Shown: one piece after another, positions 51,605 through 59,867 of the stretch
Layout of the letters: each line of letters starts with the position of its first letter
Position numbering within the stretch: the first letter of the stretch is position 1
Origin: Mesorhizobium huakuii
Lineage (GTDB): Bacteria; Pseudomonadota; Alphaproteobacteria; Rhizobiales; Rhizobiaceae
Length of the DNA stretch: 64,000 nucleotides
NCBI RefSeq assembly: GCF_030160235.1
Contig: NZ_BSNY01000057.1
Span: 1-64,000 of the forward strand
Direction: 5' to 3'
The notes under the pieces: generated by a model
The model's database searches: none
Told to the model about the DNA's origin: nothing
Seen by the model: the letters and a program-made list of their open reading frames with translations, nothing else
Translations under genes and position numbers: made by a program

Positions 51605-52266
51605 GGCGCTCTCCCCAATTCAGACGCCAGCAGGCCGCGGGCGCGGGCCAGCCTGGACATCACCGTGCCGATCGGCACGGCAAGCATGGCCGATATCTCG
51701 CGATAGCTGAGGCCGTTGATATCACGCAGCACCAGCGTCTCGCGAAATGGCTGCGGCAAGGCAGCGATCGCCGCATCGAGTGCGGCCGTATCGGCTTTGG
51801 CGATCAGGCTCGCCTCCGGGCCGTCCTCGTCCGGCATGCTGGTGCCGTGTGCCGCCGCCATGTCGTCGAGATCGCCGAGGTCGCCGACGGCCATCATGGC
51901 GCGCGGCCGATTTCGCGCCATCCAGGTGTAGGAGGTGTTGCGCACGATGGTCAGGACCCATGCACGGGCGTTGCCGCCGGCATAGTTTGACATGCCGGCA
52001 TGCGCCTTGATGCAGGCGTCCTGCACCACATCCTCGGCATCAGCGGCATTGCCGGTCAGCCAGCGAGCCAGCGCCAGGGCGTCGCCGAGATGCGGTAGCA
52101 CCACTTCGTTGAAGCGTTGCGCCAGGGCCCTCTCGTTCAAAGCGGCACCATGATCCGATACTCCAGGCCGTGCCGCCTCAAGATGCGACGGCGACTTTGC
52201 CCTGCTCGCAGGGGCAAAGCCCCCGGAAGCAGGCAGAGCCGCCTGCCTTGCCGAAACTGAATTCAT
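51601..52266 (-). CDS. ECF RNA polymerase sigma factor
   Basis: The ECF sigma has region 2 (LALARWLTGNAADAEDVVQDACIKAH; ARAWVLTIVRNTSYTWMARN) and region 4 (LPQPFRETLVLRDINGLSYREISAMLAVPIGTVMSRLARAR). From ATG 52266 it is 221 residues, with about 50 extra low-complexity residues before region 2. A TTG at 52140 (NERALAQRFNEVVLPH) would give a normal-length ECF start, and I cannot decide between them. It is coupled to the anti-sigma gene. A GGGAATAAACC-type element lies upstream (52421-52447), perhaps its own promoter. Confidence 0.88.
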   Translation of the reverse strand: MNSVSARQAALPASGGFAPASRAKSPSHLEAARPGVSDHGAALNERALAQRFNEVVLPHLGDALALARWLTGNAADAEDVVQDACIKAHAGMSNYAGGNARAWVLTIVRNTSYTWMARNRPRAMMAVGDLGDLDDMAAAHGTSMPDEDGPEASLIAKADTAALDAAIAALPQPFRETLVLRDINGLSYREISAMLAVPIGTVMSRLARARGLLASELGRAP

Positions 52267-52420
52267 CTGCGTCACCGGTGTCAAGCGCCATGGAGAAGAG
52301 ACTGATGACGGTTATGCGCGGCAGCGCATGGTCACGGTCAGTGCCGCGACCAATGTCGCTGTCCTTGCAATGATGGCACATGCCGATCTCCTCAACGCCA
52401 ATGGTGGCGTATGCCGAGAA

Positions 52421-52447
52421 GACCTGGTCGGGTGCCGGTTTATTCCC
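52421..52447 (-). promoter_or_regulatory. Candidate ECF-type promoter upstream of the sigma gene
   Basis: On the minus strand GGGAATAAACC lies at about 52437-52447 and GGTC at 52421-52424 or just beside it, giving an ECF-like -35 GGAATAA and a -10 GGTC. The sigma ATG is about 155 nt downstream. Autoregulation would be typical. The assignment is by eye only. Confidence 0.3.
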
Positions 52448-52562
52448 ACCGGATGCCAATCAGGCTGATCACAGTCGCGTGATCGTGTCTTGGGCGTGGC
52501 GTCCGAGCTGAGATCTTAGCGTCAATGTCTGTGGTACACATTCTTGAAAGTAGGAGGGGCAA

Positions 52563-53174
52563 TTGGATACGACTCTTAGGCTTGCTGATCTTGCGATCGT
52601 CTTTGCGACGCTACTCGGTCCGGTTTTAGCTGTTCAGGCTCAAAAATGGGTTGAAGGCTCGCGAGAGCATGCAGCTCGAAAGGTCTCAATATTTCGGACG
52701 TTGATGGCGACCCGTGCAACGTCGCTATCATCATCTCACGTGGAAGCGCTTAATGCTATTCCGATTGAGTTTTATGGACAGCGCGATGTAGTTGACGCTT
52801 GGAAGGCATATCTTAACTATCCATCGCAAGATGGAATCGAACCCGCAGTTTGGGCTCAAAAGAGATTCGATTTGTTTATCGACCTATTATGGCATCTTGG
52901 AATTTCTCTTGGTTACAAGTTTACGAAGGTGGAATTGCAGCGGGATGTTTACTCACCGAAAGCGCACGCGACCTACGAAGCCGAGCAAAACGTTATCCGA
53001 CAGGGGCTGTTTCGCCTCTTTAGCGGTGAAACCGCGCTGCCTTTGGATATCAAGTCGTTCCCGGTCGACTCAGAGCTGGCCAAGAGGCAACGCGAATTGC
53101 AAGAGCAACTCTCAGGCATTCTCTCGGGGGATCGCAGCGTCAAAGTTGAGCTTCAACCGCGGGTCAACGAGTAA
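52563..53174 (+). CDS. DUF6680-like membrane-associated protein
   Basis: The 203-residue protein starts at TTG 52563 with AGGAGG six nt upstream. The N-terminus is a hydrophobic helix (LADLAIVFATLLGPVLAVQAQKW), then ARKVSIFRTLMATRATSLSSSHVEALNAIPIEF, which fits the DUF6680 pattern as I remember it. The rest is helical and ends with a charged region. Codon use is AT-richer than the neighbours (many TTG, AAA and GAT codons), which suggests recent transfer. Its neighbours are unrelated. The function is unknown. Confidence 0.72.
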   Translation: MDTTLRLADLAIVFATLLGPVLAVQAQKWVEGSREHAARKVSIFRTLMATRATSLSSSHVEALNAIPIEFYGQRDVVDAWKAYLNYPSQDGIEPAVWAQKRFDLFIDLLWHLGISLGYKFTKVELQRDVYSPKAHATYEAEQNVIRQGLFRLFSGETALPLDIKSFPVDSELAKRQRELQEQLSGILSGDRSVKVELQPRVNE

Positions 53175-53213
53175 ATACAGCGTCACCGCAATCCCCTCTC
53201 TATCGGCAGGCGT

Positions 53214-54419
53214 TTAATCCGGCCAGCGCAAGACGCCTGACGAATCTTTGCGCGGGGCTTTCATCGCGTCGGCCGGGCGGTCTTTCGCGGTCAATATCGC
53301 ACGCAACCGTTCGGCGACGATTTCGGCCTCGCCGGGATGCAGATTGCAGGGGTCGAGGAAGAAATGGCCGCGCTCGACTTCGTGGTTGCGCACGATGATG
53401 GGCGGCGAGCCGGCCGCCAGCGTCGAGGCGAGGCCGGCGGCGCTGAAGCGGCTCTCGGGCGATACGAAGACCTGCAGCCGGTCGAGCGGATTGGCTGTCG
53501 GGTCGGGAATGATTTTGGCCAAAATACCCGGCAGGCCCTGCAAGGTGTCCTTCCAAAGGTTGAGCGCCGCCTCCTCGCGCTGGCGAATGCCGGCGTGATC
53601 GCGCTTCTCCCAGGCTTCCAGTGCGGCCATGGTGCCGGCGATGCTTTCCTTGCCGACCTTCATGGCCCGCGCCACGCCGCGGTTCTGCAGATAGGCTGAC
53701 CGCACCAGATCCTTGCGGCCGGTGACGATGCCGCTGGTCGGCCCGCTCAGGAATTTGTGGCCGCTGTAGATGACGACGTCGGCGCCGCGCGCGAGAAAAC
53801 CGCGCAGATCATATTCGGACGCCGCATCGACGATCACCGGCACGCCTTTGGCGTGGCAGATCTCGCAGAATTCCTCCAGCGACAGCATGCCGTACTGCAC
53901 CGTGTGGTGGGCGACGACAAAGAGGCCTGCCGCGGTGCGCTCATTTATCGCTTCGCGCACATGGTAGTCCTGGGTGACGCTGACCGTGCCGGCGGGCACC
54001 ACTTTGGCGCCGGCGACGCGGATCGACTGGTCGATCGGGGCGCCGTAGTTGACGATGTGGCCAAGCTGGATGACGACCTCCGATTTGAGGTCACCTGTGT
54101 CGTCGGGCAGGCGCTCGATGGCGAGCAGGCTGGTTCCCGTCATCGCGCCGGCGATCGCCATGGTGATGCCGCTGGCGCAGCAAGCGGTGATGAAGCCGGC
54201 CTCTCCGCCGGTCAGGCGCGCCACCACCGTGCTCGCGGCACGCTGCAGATCATCCATCTCCACCCATTGCGAGGCCATTTCGGCCATGGCGCTGATCGCT
54301 TCCGGGACGATGATCGAGGCGCCGAGCGCGGTCATGGTGCCGGAGACATTGATGATCGGGCGAAGGCCGAGCCGTTCGCGGATGGTGGTGTTGGAGCCGG
54401 CGGCGGAAGTGGTTTTCAT
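53214..54419 (-). CDS. SelA-like PLP-dependent enzyme (aminotransferase V-fold; possible ammonia-lyase)
   Basis: The 401-residue PLP enzyme resembles SelA and D-glucosaminate-6-phosphate ammonia-lyase-type proteins: [24 protein letters not shown] (PLP phosphate region), [15 protein letters not shown] (Asp near the pyridine N) and the Schiff-base lysine in [16 protein letters not shown]. It is not SelA itself, because the neighbours are an amino acid transporter and RidA. It probably removes ammonia from an amino acid or amino sugar acid, giving an enamine that RidA would handle. The ATG is 25 nt after the ridA-like stop. The substrate is unknown. Confidence 0.75.
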   Translation of the reverse strand: MKTTSAAGSNTTIRERLGLRPIINVSGTMTALGASIIVPEAISAMAEMASQWVEMDDLQRAASTVVARLTGGEAGFITACCASGITMAIAGAMTGTSLLAIERLPDDTGDLKSEVVIQLGHIVNYGAPIDQSIRVAGAKVVPAGTVSVTQDYHVREAINERTAAGLFVVAHHTVQYGMLSLEEFCEICHAKGVPVIVDAASEYDLRGFLARGADVVIYSGHKFLSGPTSGIVTGRKDLVRSAYLQNRGVARAMKVGKESIAGTMAALEAWEKRDHAGIRQREEAALNLWKDTLQGLPGILAKIIPDPTANPLDRLQVFVSPESRFSAAGLASTLAAGSPPIIVRNHEVERGHFFLDPCNLHPGEAEIVAERLRAILTAKDRPADAMKAPRKDSSGVLRWPD

Positions 54420-54444
54420 GTGAGTGGATCCCGTGAGTGGCAGG

Positions 54445-54906
54445 TCAGGCGGCGATCTCGACGACCGCTTCGATTTCGACGGTGATGTTTCCAGGCAGCG
54501 AGCCGACACCGATCGCCGAACGGGCATGGCCGCCGATCTTGTCGAAGACATTGGCGAACAGGTCCGAACAGCCATTGACCACTTTCGGGTGGTCGCTGAA
54601 GGTCGGCGTCGCGTTGACGAAGCCGAGCAGCTTGACGACGCGCACAATGCGGCCGAGATCGCCGGCCGCCGCATGCATGACGGCCAGCAGATTGAGCCCA
54701 GTCAGGCGCGCATGCTCATAGGCCTGCTCAACCGTCACGTCCTCGCCAACCTTGCCGGTGCACAGCGTGCCGTCGGCGCGCAGCGGCCCCTGGCCTGACA
54801 GGAAGATCAGCCGCCCGCTCTCGGCATGGGTGACGAAGTTGGCGATGGGCGTCGGCGGCTCGGGCAGCGTCAGGCCGAGTTCGGCGAGCCGGATGTAAGG
54901 CGTCAT
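54445..54906 (-). CDS. RidA family enamine/imine deaminase
   Basis: The 153-residue RidA (YjgF/YER057c) family member has the family residues [49 protein letters not shown], and [21 protein letters not shown] with the conserved Arg. RidA proteins deaminate reactive enamine/imine intermediates released by PLP enzymes. The gene sits between the transporter ATPase gene and a PLP enzyme gene, which fits this role exactly. The long subgroup with an extra insertion also occurs in RidA 5/6 types. It is transcribed with the operon. Confidence 0.9.
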   Translation of the reverse strand: MTPYIRLAELGLTLPEPPTPIANFVTHAESGRLIFLSGQGPLRADGTLCTGKVGEDVTVEQAYEHARLTGLNLLAVMHAAAGDLGRIVRVVKLLGFVNATPTFSDHPKVVNGCSDLFANVFDKIGGHARSAIGVGSLPGNITVEIEAVVEIAA

Positions 54907-54937
54907 GGAAGCAGGCTCCTTGGGACGGTGTTGGCCG

Positions 54938-55732
54938 TCAGAAATGCGAGGCGCGGAAGCGCGCCAGGAAAGTGCGGAGGCGCTCATTGGTGGTTTCCTC
55001 CGCCAGGATCTCCTTGGGCGGGCCGACAGCGCTGACGCCGCCATCGGCCATGAAGACGATGCGGCTCGAGGCGTCGCGGGCGAAGGCCATTTCATGCGTC
55101 ACCATCAGCATGGTCATGCCGTCCTCGGCGAGGCTGCGCACCACGGCCAGCACCTCGCCCACCAGTTCGGGGTCGAGCGCCGAGGTGATCTCGTCGAGCA
55201 GAAGGATTTTCGGCTCCATCGCCACGGCGCGCGCAATGCCGACGCGCTGCTGCTGGCCGCCGGAAAGCTCGGCCGGCAGGCTGTCGGCCTTGTGGGCGAG
55301 GCCGACGCGGCCGAGCCAGTGTTCGGCGATCTGTCGCGCCTCCGCCTGGCTCTTTCCCCGCACCTTGGTGAGCCCAAGCATGATGTTGCCGGCGGCGGTG
55401 AGGTGCGGAAACAGGTTGAAGCTTTGGAACACCATGCCGGTCTCGGCGCGCATCGCGGCCAAGTCGCGTTCGCTGCGGCGCTGGCGCGTTCCAGCCTCGC
55501 GATAACCGACCTCCTTGCCGTCGATGCGGATCGAGCCTGAGTCGTAGCTTTCGAGGAAGTTGACGCAGCGCAGCAGCGTGGTCTTGCCGCTGCCGGAAGG
55601 GCCGATGACGGTGACCACCTCGCCGCGCTTCACCTGAAGGCTGACGGACCGCAGCACCTCCACGGCGCCGAAGGCCTTGGAGACATCGCGCACGTCGAGC
55701 AGAGCCGGACCGGCATTTGAGGCTTCAGACAT
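54938..55732 (-). CDS. Amino acid ABC transporter, ATP-binding protein
   Basis: The 264-residue ATPase has Walker A GPSGSGKTT, Q-loop VFQSFNLFPH, signature LSGGQQQRVGIARAV, Walker B ILLLDEITSALD and H-loop VTHEM. The insert GYREAGTRQRRSERDLAAMRAETGMVF is typical of HisP/GlnQ-type ATPases. It is the fourth gene of the SBP-permease-permease-ATPase-RidA-PLP operon on the minus strand. The start is the ATG of MSEASNAGP, since a longer frame crosses the permease end. It drives uptake of the amino acid bound by the SBP at 57125. Confidence 0.92.
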   Translation of the reverse strand: MSEASNAGPALLDVRDVSKAFGAVEVLRSVSLQVKRGEVVTVIGPSGSGKTTLLRCVNFLESYDSGSIRIDGKEVGYREAGTRQRRSERDLAAMRAETGMVFQSFNLFPHLTAAGNIMLGLTKVRGKSQAEARQIAEHWLGRVGLAHKADSLPAELSGGQQQRVGIARAVAMEPKILLLDEITSALDPELVGEVLAVVRSLAEDGMTMLMVTHEMAFARDASSRIVFMADGGVSAVGPPKEILAEETTNERLRTFLARFRASHF

Positions 55733-55736
55733 CGTG

Positions 55737-56387
55737 CTATTCCCGAATGAAGGCAAAGCGTCGCTCGAGCCGCCGGCTGGCGAGCGAGAGCGCATAGTTG
55801 ACAGCGAAATAGATGAGCGCGCCGAGGATATAGAGCGGCATCGCCTCATAGGTGCGGCCGATGACCTGGTTTATGGCCTGCATCAGATCGGTGATGCCGA
55901 GCAGCGAGACCAGTGCGCTGCCCTTGACCGCGTCGGTGACGCCGTTGATCCAGGGCGGCAGGAAGCGCCTGAAGGCCTGCGGAAAGATGACGGAGGTGAG
56001 CCGCTGGCGGAAGGTCAGCCCGATCGCCATCGCCGCCTCGGACTGGCCTTTCGGGATCGAGGCGACCGCGCCCCTGAGATACTCGATGACCTGCGCCGTC
56101 TTGAACAGGGTGAGCGCCAGCACGGCGGCCCAGAAGGACGGCAGATGCAGCCCGATCGCGGGCAGGCCGTAATAGACGAAGAACATCAGCACCAGGATCG
56201 GAATGCCGCGGATGGTGTCGGAGAAGATGCGCACCGCCCAGCGCAATGGGGCGGGGCCATAGATCAGGCCGACGCCAAGCAGGACGCCGGCGACGAGCGA
56301 CAGGGTGACGACCAGGAGCGACACCCAAAGGGTCACGGCGAAGCCTTTGGCGAGGAAGGGCAGGGCGTAGAGGATCTGGCTCGCCAT
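55737..56387 (-). CDS. Amino acid ABC transporter, permease 2
   Basis: The 216-residue membrane protein with about five hydrophobic segments is of the HisMQ type: ILYALPFLAKGFAVTLWVSLLVVTL, IFSDTIRGIPILVLMFFVYYGLP, VIEYLRGAVASIPKGQSEAA and the EAA loop AIGLTFRQRLTSVIFPQAFRR. It lies one base after permease 1 (stop to start) and 4 nt before the ATPase gene. With permease 1 it forms a heterodimeric channel for the polar amino acid transporter. Confidence 0.92.
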   Translation of the reverse strand: MASQILYALPFLAKGFAVTLWVSLLVVTLSLVAGVLLGVGLIYGPAPLRWAVRIFSDTIRGIPILVLMFFVYYGLPAIGLHLPSFWAAVLALTLFKTAQVIEYLRGAVASIPKGQSEAAMAIGLTFRQRLTSVIFPQAFRRFLPPWINGVTDAVKGSALVSLLGITDLMQAINQVIGRTYEAMPLYILGALIYFAVNYALSLASRRLERRFAFIRE

Positions 56388-56388
56388 G

Positions 56389-57054
56389 TCAGCGCGCCGC
56401 CCTGAACCGACGCTCGACGAGCCTGAGCCCGAAAAGCAGGATGTAGCCGGTCAACAGATACATCGCCGTCGTCACCAGATAGACCTCGACGATGCGGAAG
56501 GTGTTGAAGTTGATCCACTGGGCGCCGAAGGTGAGTTCCGGCACCGAGATGACCGAGGCGATCGAGGTGTCCTTGAACAGCGAGATGAAGGTGTTGGACA
56601 GCGCCGGCAGCGTGATGCGCAGCATGGTCGGCAGGCGCACATGGATCAGCCTTTGCCACGGCGTCAGGCCGATCGCCTTGCCGGCATCGAGCTGGCCGCG
56701 CGGGACGGCCTCGAGGCCCGAGCGAAACACCTCGACCAGATAGGCGCCGCTATAGACCGACAGCGTCAGGACGAACGAGGTCGGCGCGCTGTAGGCCAGG
56801 TCGACCACGGTCGGCACGCCGTAGAAGACGAGATAGACGAGCAGGATCAGCGGCACGTTGCGGATGAATTCGACATAGGCGGCGATGATCGCGCGCACGA
56901 CGCGTCCGGCCGAGACGTACCAGACCGCGAGCACCAGGCCGATGACCGTGCCGATGGCGATCGAGATCACCGCAAGCTCGAGGCTGAGCAGCAGACCGCC
57001 CCACAGCTTGTCGAAATGCCGCCAGATCAGGTTGAAATTGAGGGCATAGCCCAT
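56389..57054 (-). CDS. Amino acid ABC transporter, permease 1
   Basis: The 221-residue HisMQ-type permease shows YVEFIRNVPLILLVYLVFYGVP, GAYLVEVFRSGLEAVPRGQLDAG and the EAA loop AIGLTPWQRLIHVRLPTML. It is the partner of permease 2 at 55737. I use ATG 57054; the longer upstream frame crosses an intra-operon hairpin. It follows the SBP gene, separated by that hairpin. No membrane segment is missing. Confidence 0.92.
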   Translation of the reverse strand: MGYALNFNLIWRHFDKLWGGLLLSLELAVISIAIGTVIGLVLAVWYVSAGRVVRAIIAAYVEFIRNVPLILLVYLVFYGVPTVVDLAYSAPTSFVLTLSVYSGAYLVEVFRSGLEAVPRGQLDAGKAIGLTPWQRLIHVRLPTMLRITLPALSNTFISLFKDTSIASVISVPELTFGAQWINFNTFRIVEVYLVTTAMYLLTGYILLFGLRLVERRFRAAR

Positions 57055-57084
57055 GCGTCCGCCTCGGTGTGAGGGCCGTCGAAT

Positions 57085-57120
57085 GGATCGCGGAAGGGCT
57101 GGAATGCCCTTCCGCGATCC
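57085..57120 (-). terminator. Perfect intra-operon hairpin between the SBP and permease 1
   Basis: The 15-bp arms GGATCGCGGAAGGGC / GCCCTTCCGCGATCC are perfect around a 6-nt loop. On the minus strand it starts 4 nt after the SBP stop and lies 30 nt before the permease start. It has no U-tract, so it is more likely an mRNA-stabilising or partial-termination structure that raises SBP levels. The first ABC operon in this window has the same layout. Confidence 0.7.
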
Positions 57121-57124
57121 GGGA

Positions 57125-57997
57125 TCAGATGACCGGGAAGCCGGGGTGGCGTGCCGGCGGCTCCTGGCCGAAATAATCCTTGAAGGCGGCGTCGTAGAGC
57201 GCCGATTCATGGCCGAACATGGCGATGGTGAAGGTCTGGTTGACGAAGGTCAGCCAGTCGAGATCGCCTTGCCGTAGTGCCGCGCCGTAGAGCATCGAAT
57301 ACCAGCTCTTGCCGGCGTCGAAATATTTGTCCGGATTGCGCGAGGCGAGCCAGCGCACGGTGGACAGATCGACCGCGGCAGCGTCGGCGCGCTTTGATTC
57401 CAGCGCCTGCAGCACGTTGGCCTGGGTGTCGATCTGCAGCACCTGCGCCTGCGGCAACGCATAATGGACGGAGCTTTCGGCATCGACATTCTGCAGGATG
57501 GAGATGCGCGTCGCCGAACCGCCGGCAAGCAGCTTGTCGAAGGTCTTGTTCTCGGCGGTGGGCAGCGTCAGCAGCGCAACGCCCTCGACATAGTACGGCC
57601 GGCTGAAGTTGATCAACTGCGAGCGCTGCGCCGTCATCGTCATGAACTGGATGGTGATGTCGACCTTGTTGGTGGTGACGTTGGGAATGCGCTGCGCCGG
57701 ATCCTGCATGACGAACTCGACCTTGGTCGGATCGTCGAAAAGTCCCTTGGCCAGGATGCGCCCCATGGTGATGTCCATGCCGACCAGTTCGCCGGCATCG
57801 TTCTCGAAATGCCAGGGCGCGTTGGTGCTGCCGGTGCCGACGATCAGCTTGCCGCGGTCGAGCACGGTGCGCAGCAGGCTGTCGGATGCGGCCTGGGCGG
57901 CCGCCTTCTGCGCATCGACTGACGCCAGCACGCCGGCCGTCGCCAGTCCCGCCATTCCCAATTTCAGAAAATCACGTCTTCCGGATGTGTCGTTCAC
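57125..57997 (-). CDS. Amino acid ABC transporter, substrate-binding protein (Tat-type signal)
   Basis: The 290-residue protein has a twin-arginine leader (GRRDFLKLGMAGLATAG), so it is probably exported folded. The family 3 SBP fold shows KLIVGTGSTNAPWHFEND, LVGMDITMGRILAKGLF, VDITIQFMTMTAQRSQLINFSRPYYVEGVALLTLP and AALRQGDLDWLTFVNQTF. I start at GTG 57997, preceded by AAGGAGG. It is the first gene of the operon. It is divergent from the iclR-type gene, with two operator-like sites in the gap. The ligand should be the amino acid processed by the PLP enzyme. Confidence 0.9.
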   Translation of the reverse strand: MNDTSGRRDFLKLGMAGLATAGVLASVDAQKAAAQAASDSLLRTVLDRGKLIVGTGSTNAPWHFENDAGELVGMDITMGRILAKGLFDDPTKVEFVMQDPAQRIPNVTTNKVDITIQFMTMTAQRSQLINFSRPYYVEGVALLTLPTAENKTFDKLLAGGSATRISILQNVDAESSVHYALPQAQVLQIDTQANVLQALESKRADAAAVDLSTVRWLASRNPDKYFDAGKSWYSMLYGAALRQGDLDWLTFVNQTFTIAMFGHESALYDAAFKDYFGQEPPARHPGFPVI

Positions 57998-58065
57998 GGC
58001 GACCTCCTTTCGTGTTGTGTTCCCCATGCACAGGAAAGACATACGTCGGTGATTTCAAAGCGATT

Positions 58066-58107
58066 GTCTCTTACAAGAGACGCATGTATCCTGTACAAGA
58101 CAGATAC
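58066..58107. promoter_or_regulatory. Two operator-like dyads between the SBP gene and the iclR-type gene
   Basis: GTCTCTTACAAGAGAC (58066-58081) is a perfect palindrome. A second dyad at 58086-58107, starting GTATCCTGTACAAGAC, is imperfect. Both share the core TACAAGA, and their centres are 23 bp apart. They lie in the divergent promoter region, so the IclR-type protein is the obvious ligand. Confidence 0.7.
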
Positions 58108-58125
58108 TAACACCAGGAATCGACA

Positions 58126-58914
58126 ATGCAAGATGGCAATGCCTTGGCCGTTTCGGCCGACGAAAAGACGACAGCCTCCCGCGAGAAAGGCCTCAACCGG
58201 GTGCTCGAGATCCTGGATTTTCTGCACCAGACGCAACGGGCGATCGGCATTGGCGATCTTGCCAAGGGGGTGAACGCACCCCGCTCGACGACCTACACGC
58301 TGGTACGGTCGCTGGTCGACGCCGGCTTGCTGGAAATGGCGGGCGACGGCAATCGCGTCTATTTCGGCAAGAAACTCTATCTCTATGGAATGGATTATGT
58401 GCGCGGCAACGACCTGCTGCGGCGCGGGCGCCAGGAGGTCGACCATCTGTCGCGCGAGACCGGCGAGACCTCGGAACTGTGCATGCTGCAGAGCGGTCGA
58501 TATACGATCGTCCACTCCAGCCCGGGCACCCGGCCGTTCCGCATCAGCTCCGCCACCGGCCTGCAGATACCGCTGCCCTGGACCGCGTCCGGCCGGCTGC
58601 TTCTGGCGGGGCTGGAGCGGGCCGAGGTCGAAGCCATGGTGTCGGAAGACGATCTCGTGCTGCCCGACGGCCGCAAGCTGCGGCTCGACGATTTCATCGA
58701 CGACATCGCCAAGGCTAGGGTGACTGGTTACTGCGTCACCTCGGGGCTGGTCGATGCCTATACGAAGTGTCTTGCCGTGCCGGTCTTTTCAGCGCCGGGC
58801 AAGGTCGAGGCGACGATGTGCCTGGTGGTTCCCATCGACACGTCCGAGGAGCGGACCGGCAGTCTCATCGGCCTGCTGCGTGATCGCGCCGGCAGGCTTT
58901 CGATCGGCGGATAG
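58126..58914 (+). CDS. IclR family transcriptional regulator
   Basis: The 262-residue protein has the IclR winged HTH (GLNRVLEILDFLHQTQRAIGIGDLAKGVNAPRSTTYTLVRSLVDAGLLE in the usual pattern, residues about 24-75). The effector domain has DHLSRETGETSELCMLQSGRYTIVHSS and the C-terminal AGKVEATMCLVVPIDT-type end (SAPGKVEATMCLVVP). IclR proteins usually repress catabolic genes until their substrate appears. It is divergent from the SBP operon and most likely controls it through the 58066-58107 dyads. It is convergent with ydcH (10-bp gap). Confidence 0.9.
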   Translation: MQDGNALAVSADEKTTASREKGLNRVLEILDFLHQTQRAIGIGDLAKGVNAPRSTTYTLVRSLVDAGLLEMAGDGNRVYFGKKLYLYGMDYVRGNDLLRRGRQEVDHLSRETGETSELCMLQSGRYTIVHSSPGTRPFRISSATGLQIPLPWTASGRLLLAGLERAEVEAMVSEDDLVLPDGRKLRLDDFIDDIAKARVTGYCVTSGLVDAYTKCLAVPVFSAPGKVEATMCLVVPIDTSEERTGSLIGLLRDRAGRLSIGG

Positions 58915-58924
58915 GGGGAAGCGT

Positions 58925-59128
58925 TCAGGCGATGATGTCTGGAATGATCTTGTCTTCCAGCTTCATCAGCCGGTCCTTGAGCGCCAGCTTTTTCTTTTTC
59001 ATGCGCTGGATCTGCAGCGGGTCGCAATTGGTGGCGATCATCGCGTTGATCGCCGCATCGAAATCGGCGTGTTCCTGCTTCAGCCGGGAAAATTCGAGGC
59101 GAATATCGGCCTGTTCCTGATCGGACAT
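58925..59128 (-). CDS. YdcH family protein (DUF465)
   Basis: The 67-residue helical protein has the DUF465 pattern: RLEFSRLKQEHADFDAAINAM, then the basic stretch IQRMKKKKLALKDRLMKLED. YdcH proteins are short coiled-coil-like cytosolic proteins of unknown role. It is divergent from a second YdcH gene about 240 bp away, so this is a duplicated pair. There are no other motifs. Confidence 0.9.
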   Translation of the reverse strand: MSDQEQADIRLEFSRLKQEHADFDAAINAMIATNCDPLQIQRMKKKKLALKDRLMKLEDKIIPDIIA

Positions 59129-59366
59129 TCTCTACCGTCTGCACGTCTGAGTGGCCCAAAGACTGGGCCTGATTGGGCGGGGGTGGCAATTTCTGCCACC
59201 GGCGCGCAGCCCATATCACATTTCACATTGTCGTGGAATGCTACCACGCAGCATTCGACATCACAGTCGGAAGGTGGCAAAGTGTCATTGTGCCGTCACA
59301 GAACGACCTGCGGTGGACGCGCGGTGACGGCTGCAATCGAGGAAACCATGAAAGGGAGAACCAATC

Positions 59367-59546
59367 ATGTCTCTTGCATCCCATCTTGATGAGTTGCAGC
59401 GGAAACACGGCGACATCGAACGCGAAATCGATGACGCGATGAACCACCCGTCGGTGGACGACCTCGAAATCGTGAATCTCAAGCGACGCAAGCTGGCACT
59501 CAAGGATGCGATTGAGAAACTGAAAGCGCAACCGACCACGCATTGA
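59367..59546 (+). CDS. Second YdcH family protein (DUF465)
   Basis: The 59-residue frame starts at ATG 59367 with AAGGGAGA upstream. It reads MSLASHLDELQRKHGDIE, then IVNLKRRKLALKDAIEKLK, the same LKRRKLALKD motif as the neighbouring YdcH (MKKKKLALKD). It differs in the N-terminal half, so the two are diverged copies. It is small and easily missed. Its function is unknown. Confidence 0.88.
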   Translation: MSLASHLDELQRKHGDIEREIDDAMNHPSVDDLEIVNLKRRKLALKDAIEKLKAQPTTH

Positions 59547-59867
59547 TGCCCGACTGACATAGCCGCCACTATGCGGTCCTCGTTGCCGGCGGCAGCCGCC
59601 GCCGGTGCAGGTGGTTTGATTTTCAGCCCCATGTCATAAGCCTTAGCTAATATCCTTTCCGATCCCCCTTTTTGCGCCTCGGCATAGCCGCGTCGTGTCC
59701 TGTTTCAGGCCGCCGGCTGGGATCAATTGCTGCCAGTGGCGACCTGTCGCCATTGACAAGCCATCTTTGCTCCTCCACCTCATGCCCGGACTTCAGCGCA
59801 TCGGCCCCGGGGAGTGCTTGCGCGTCCAAGTGGACGCGCCAGGCCCCAGAGACAAAAGGCTGCCGGC
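59547..59867. other. Intergenic region upstream of ispG
   Basis: This 321-bp region has no gene. A GC-rich hairpin GCCGGCGGC / GCCGCCGG (59585-59605) followed by GGTTTGATTTT may end the ydcH transcript. A small perfect stem GCGCGTCCA / TGGACGCGC lies at 59820-59839, 28 nt before the ispG start, in its 5' leader. The promoter for ispG should lie between. Confidence 0.5.
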
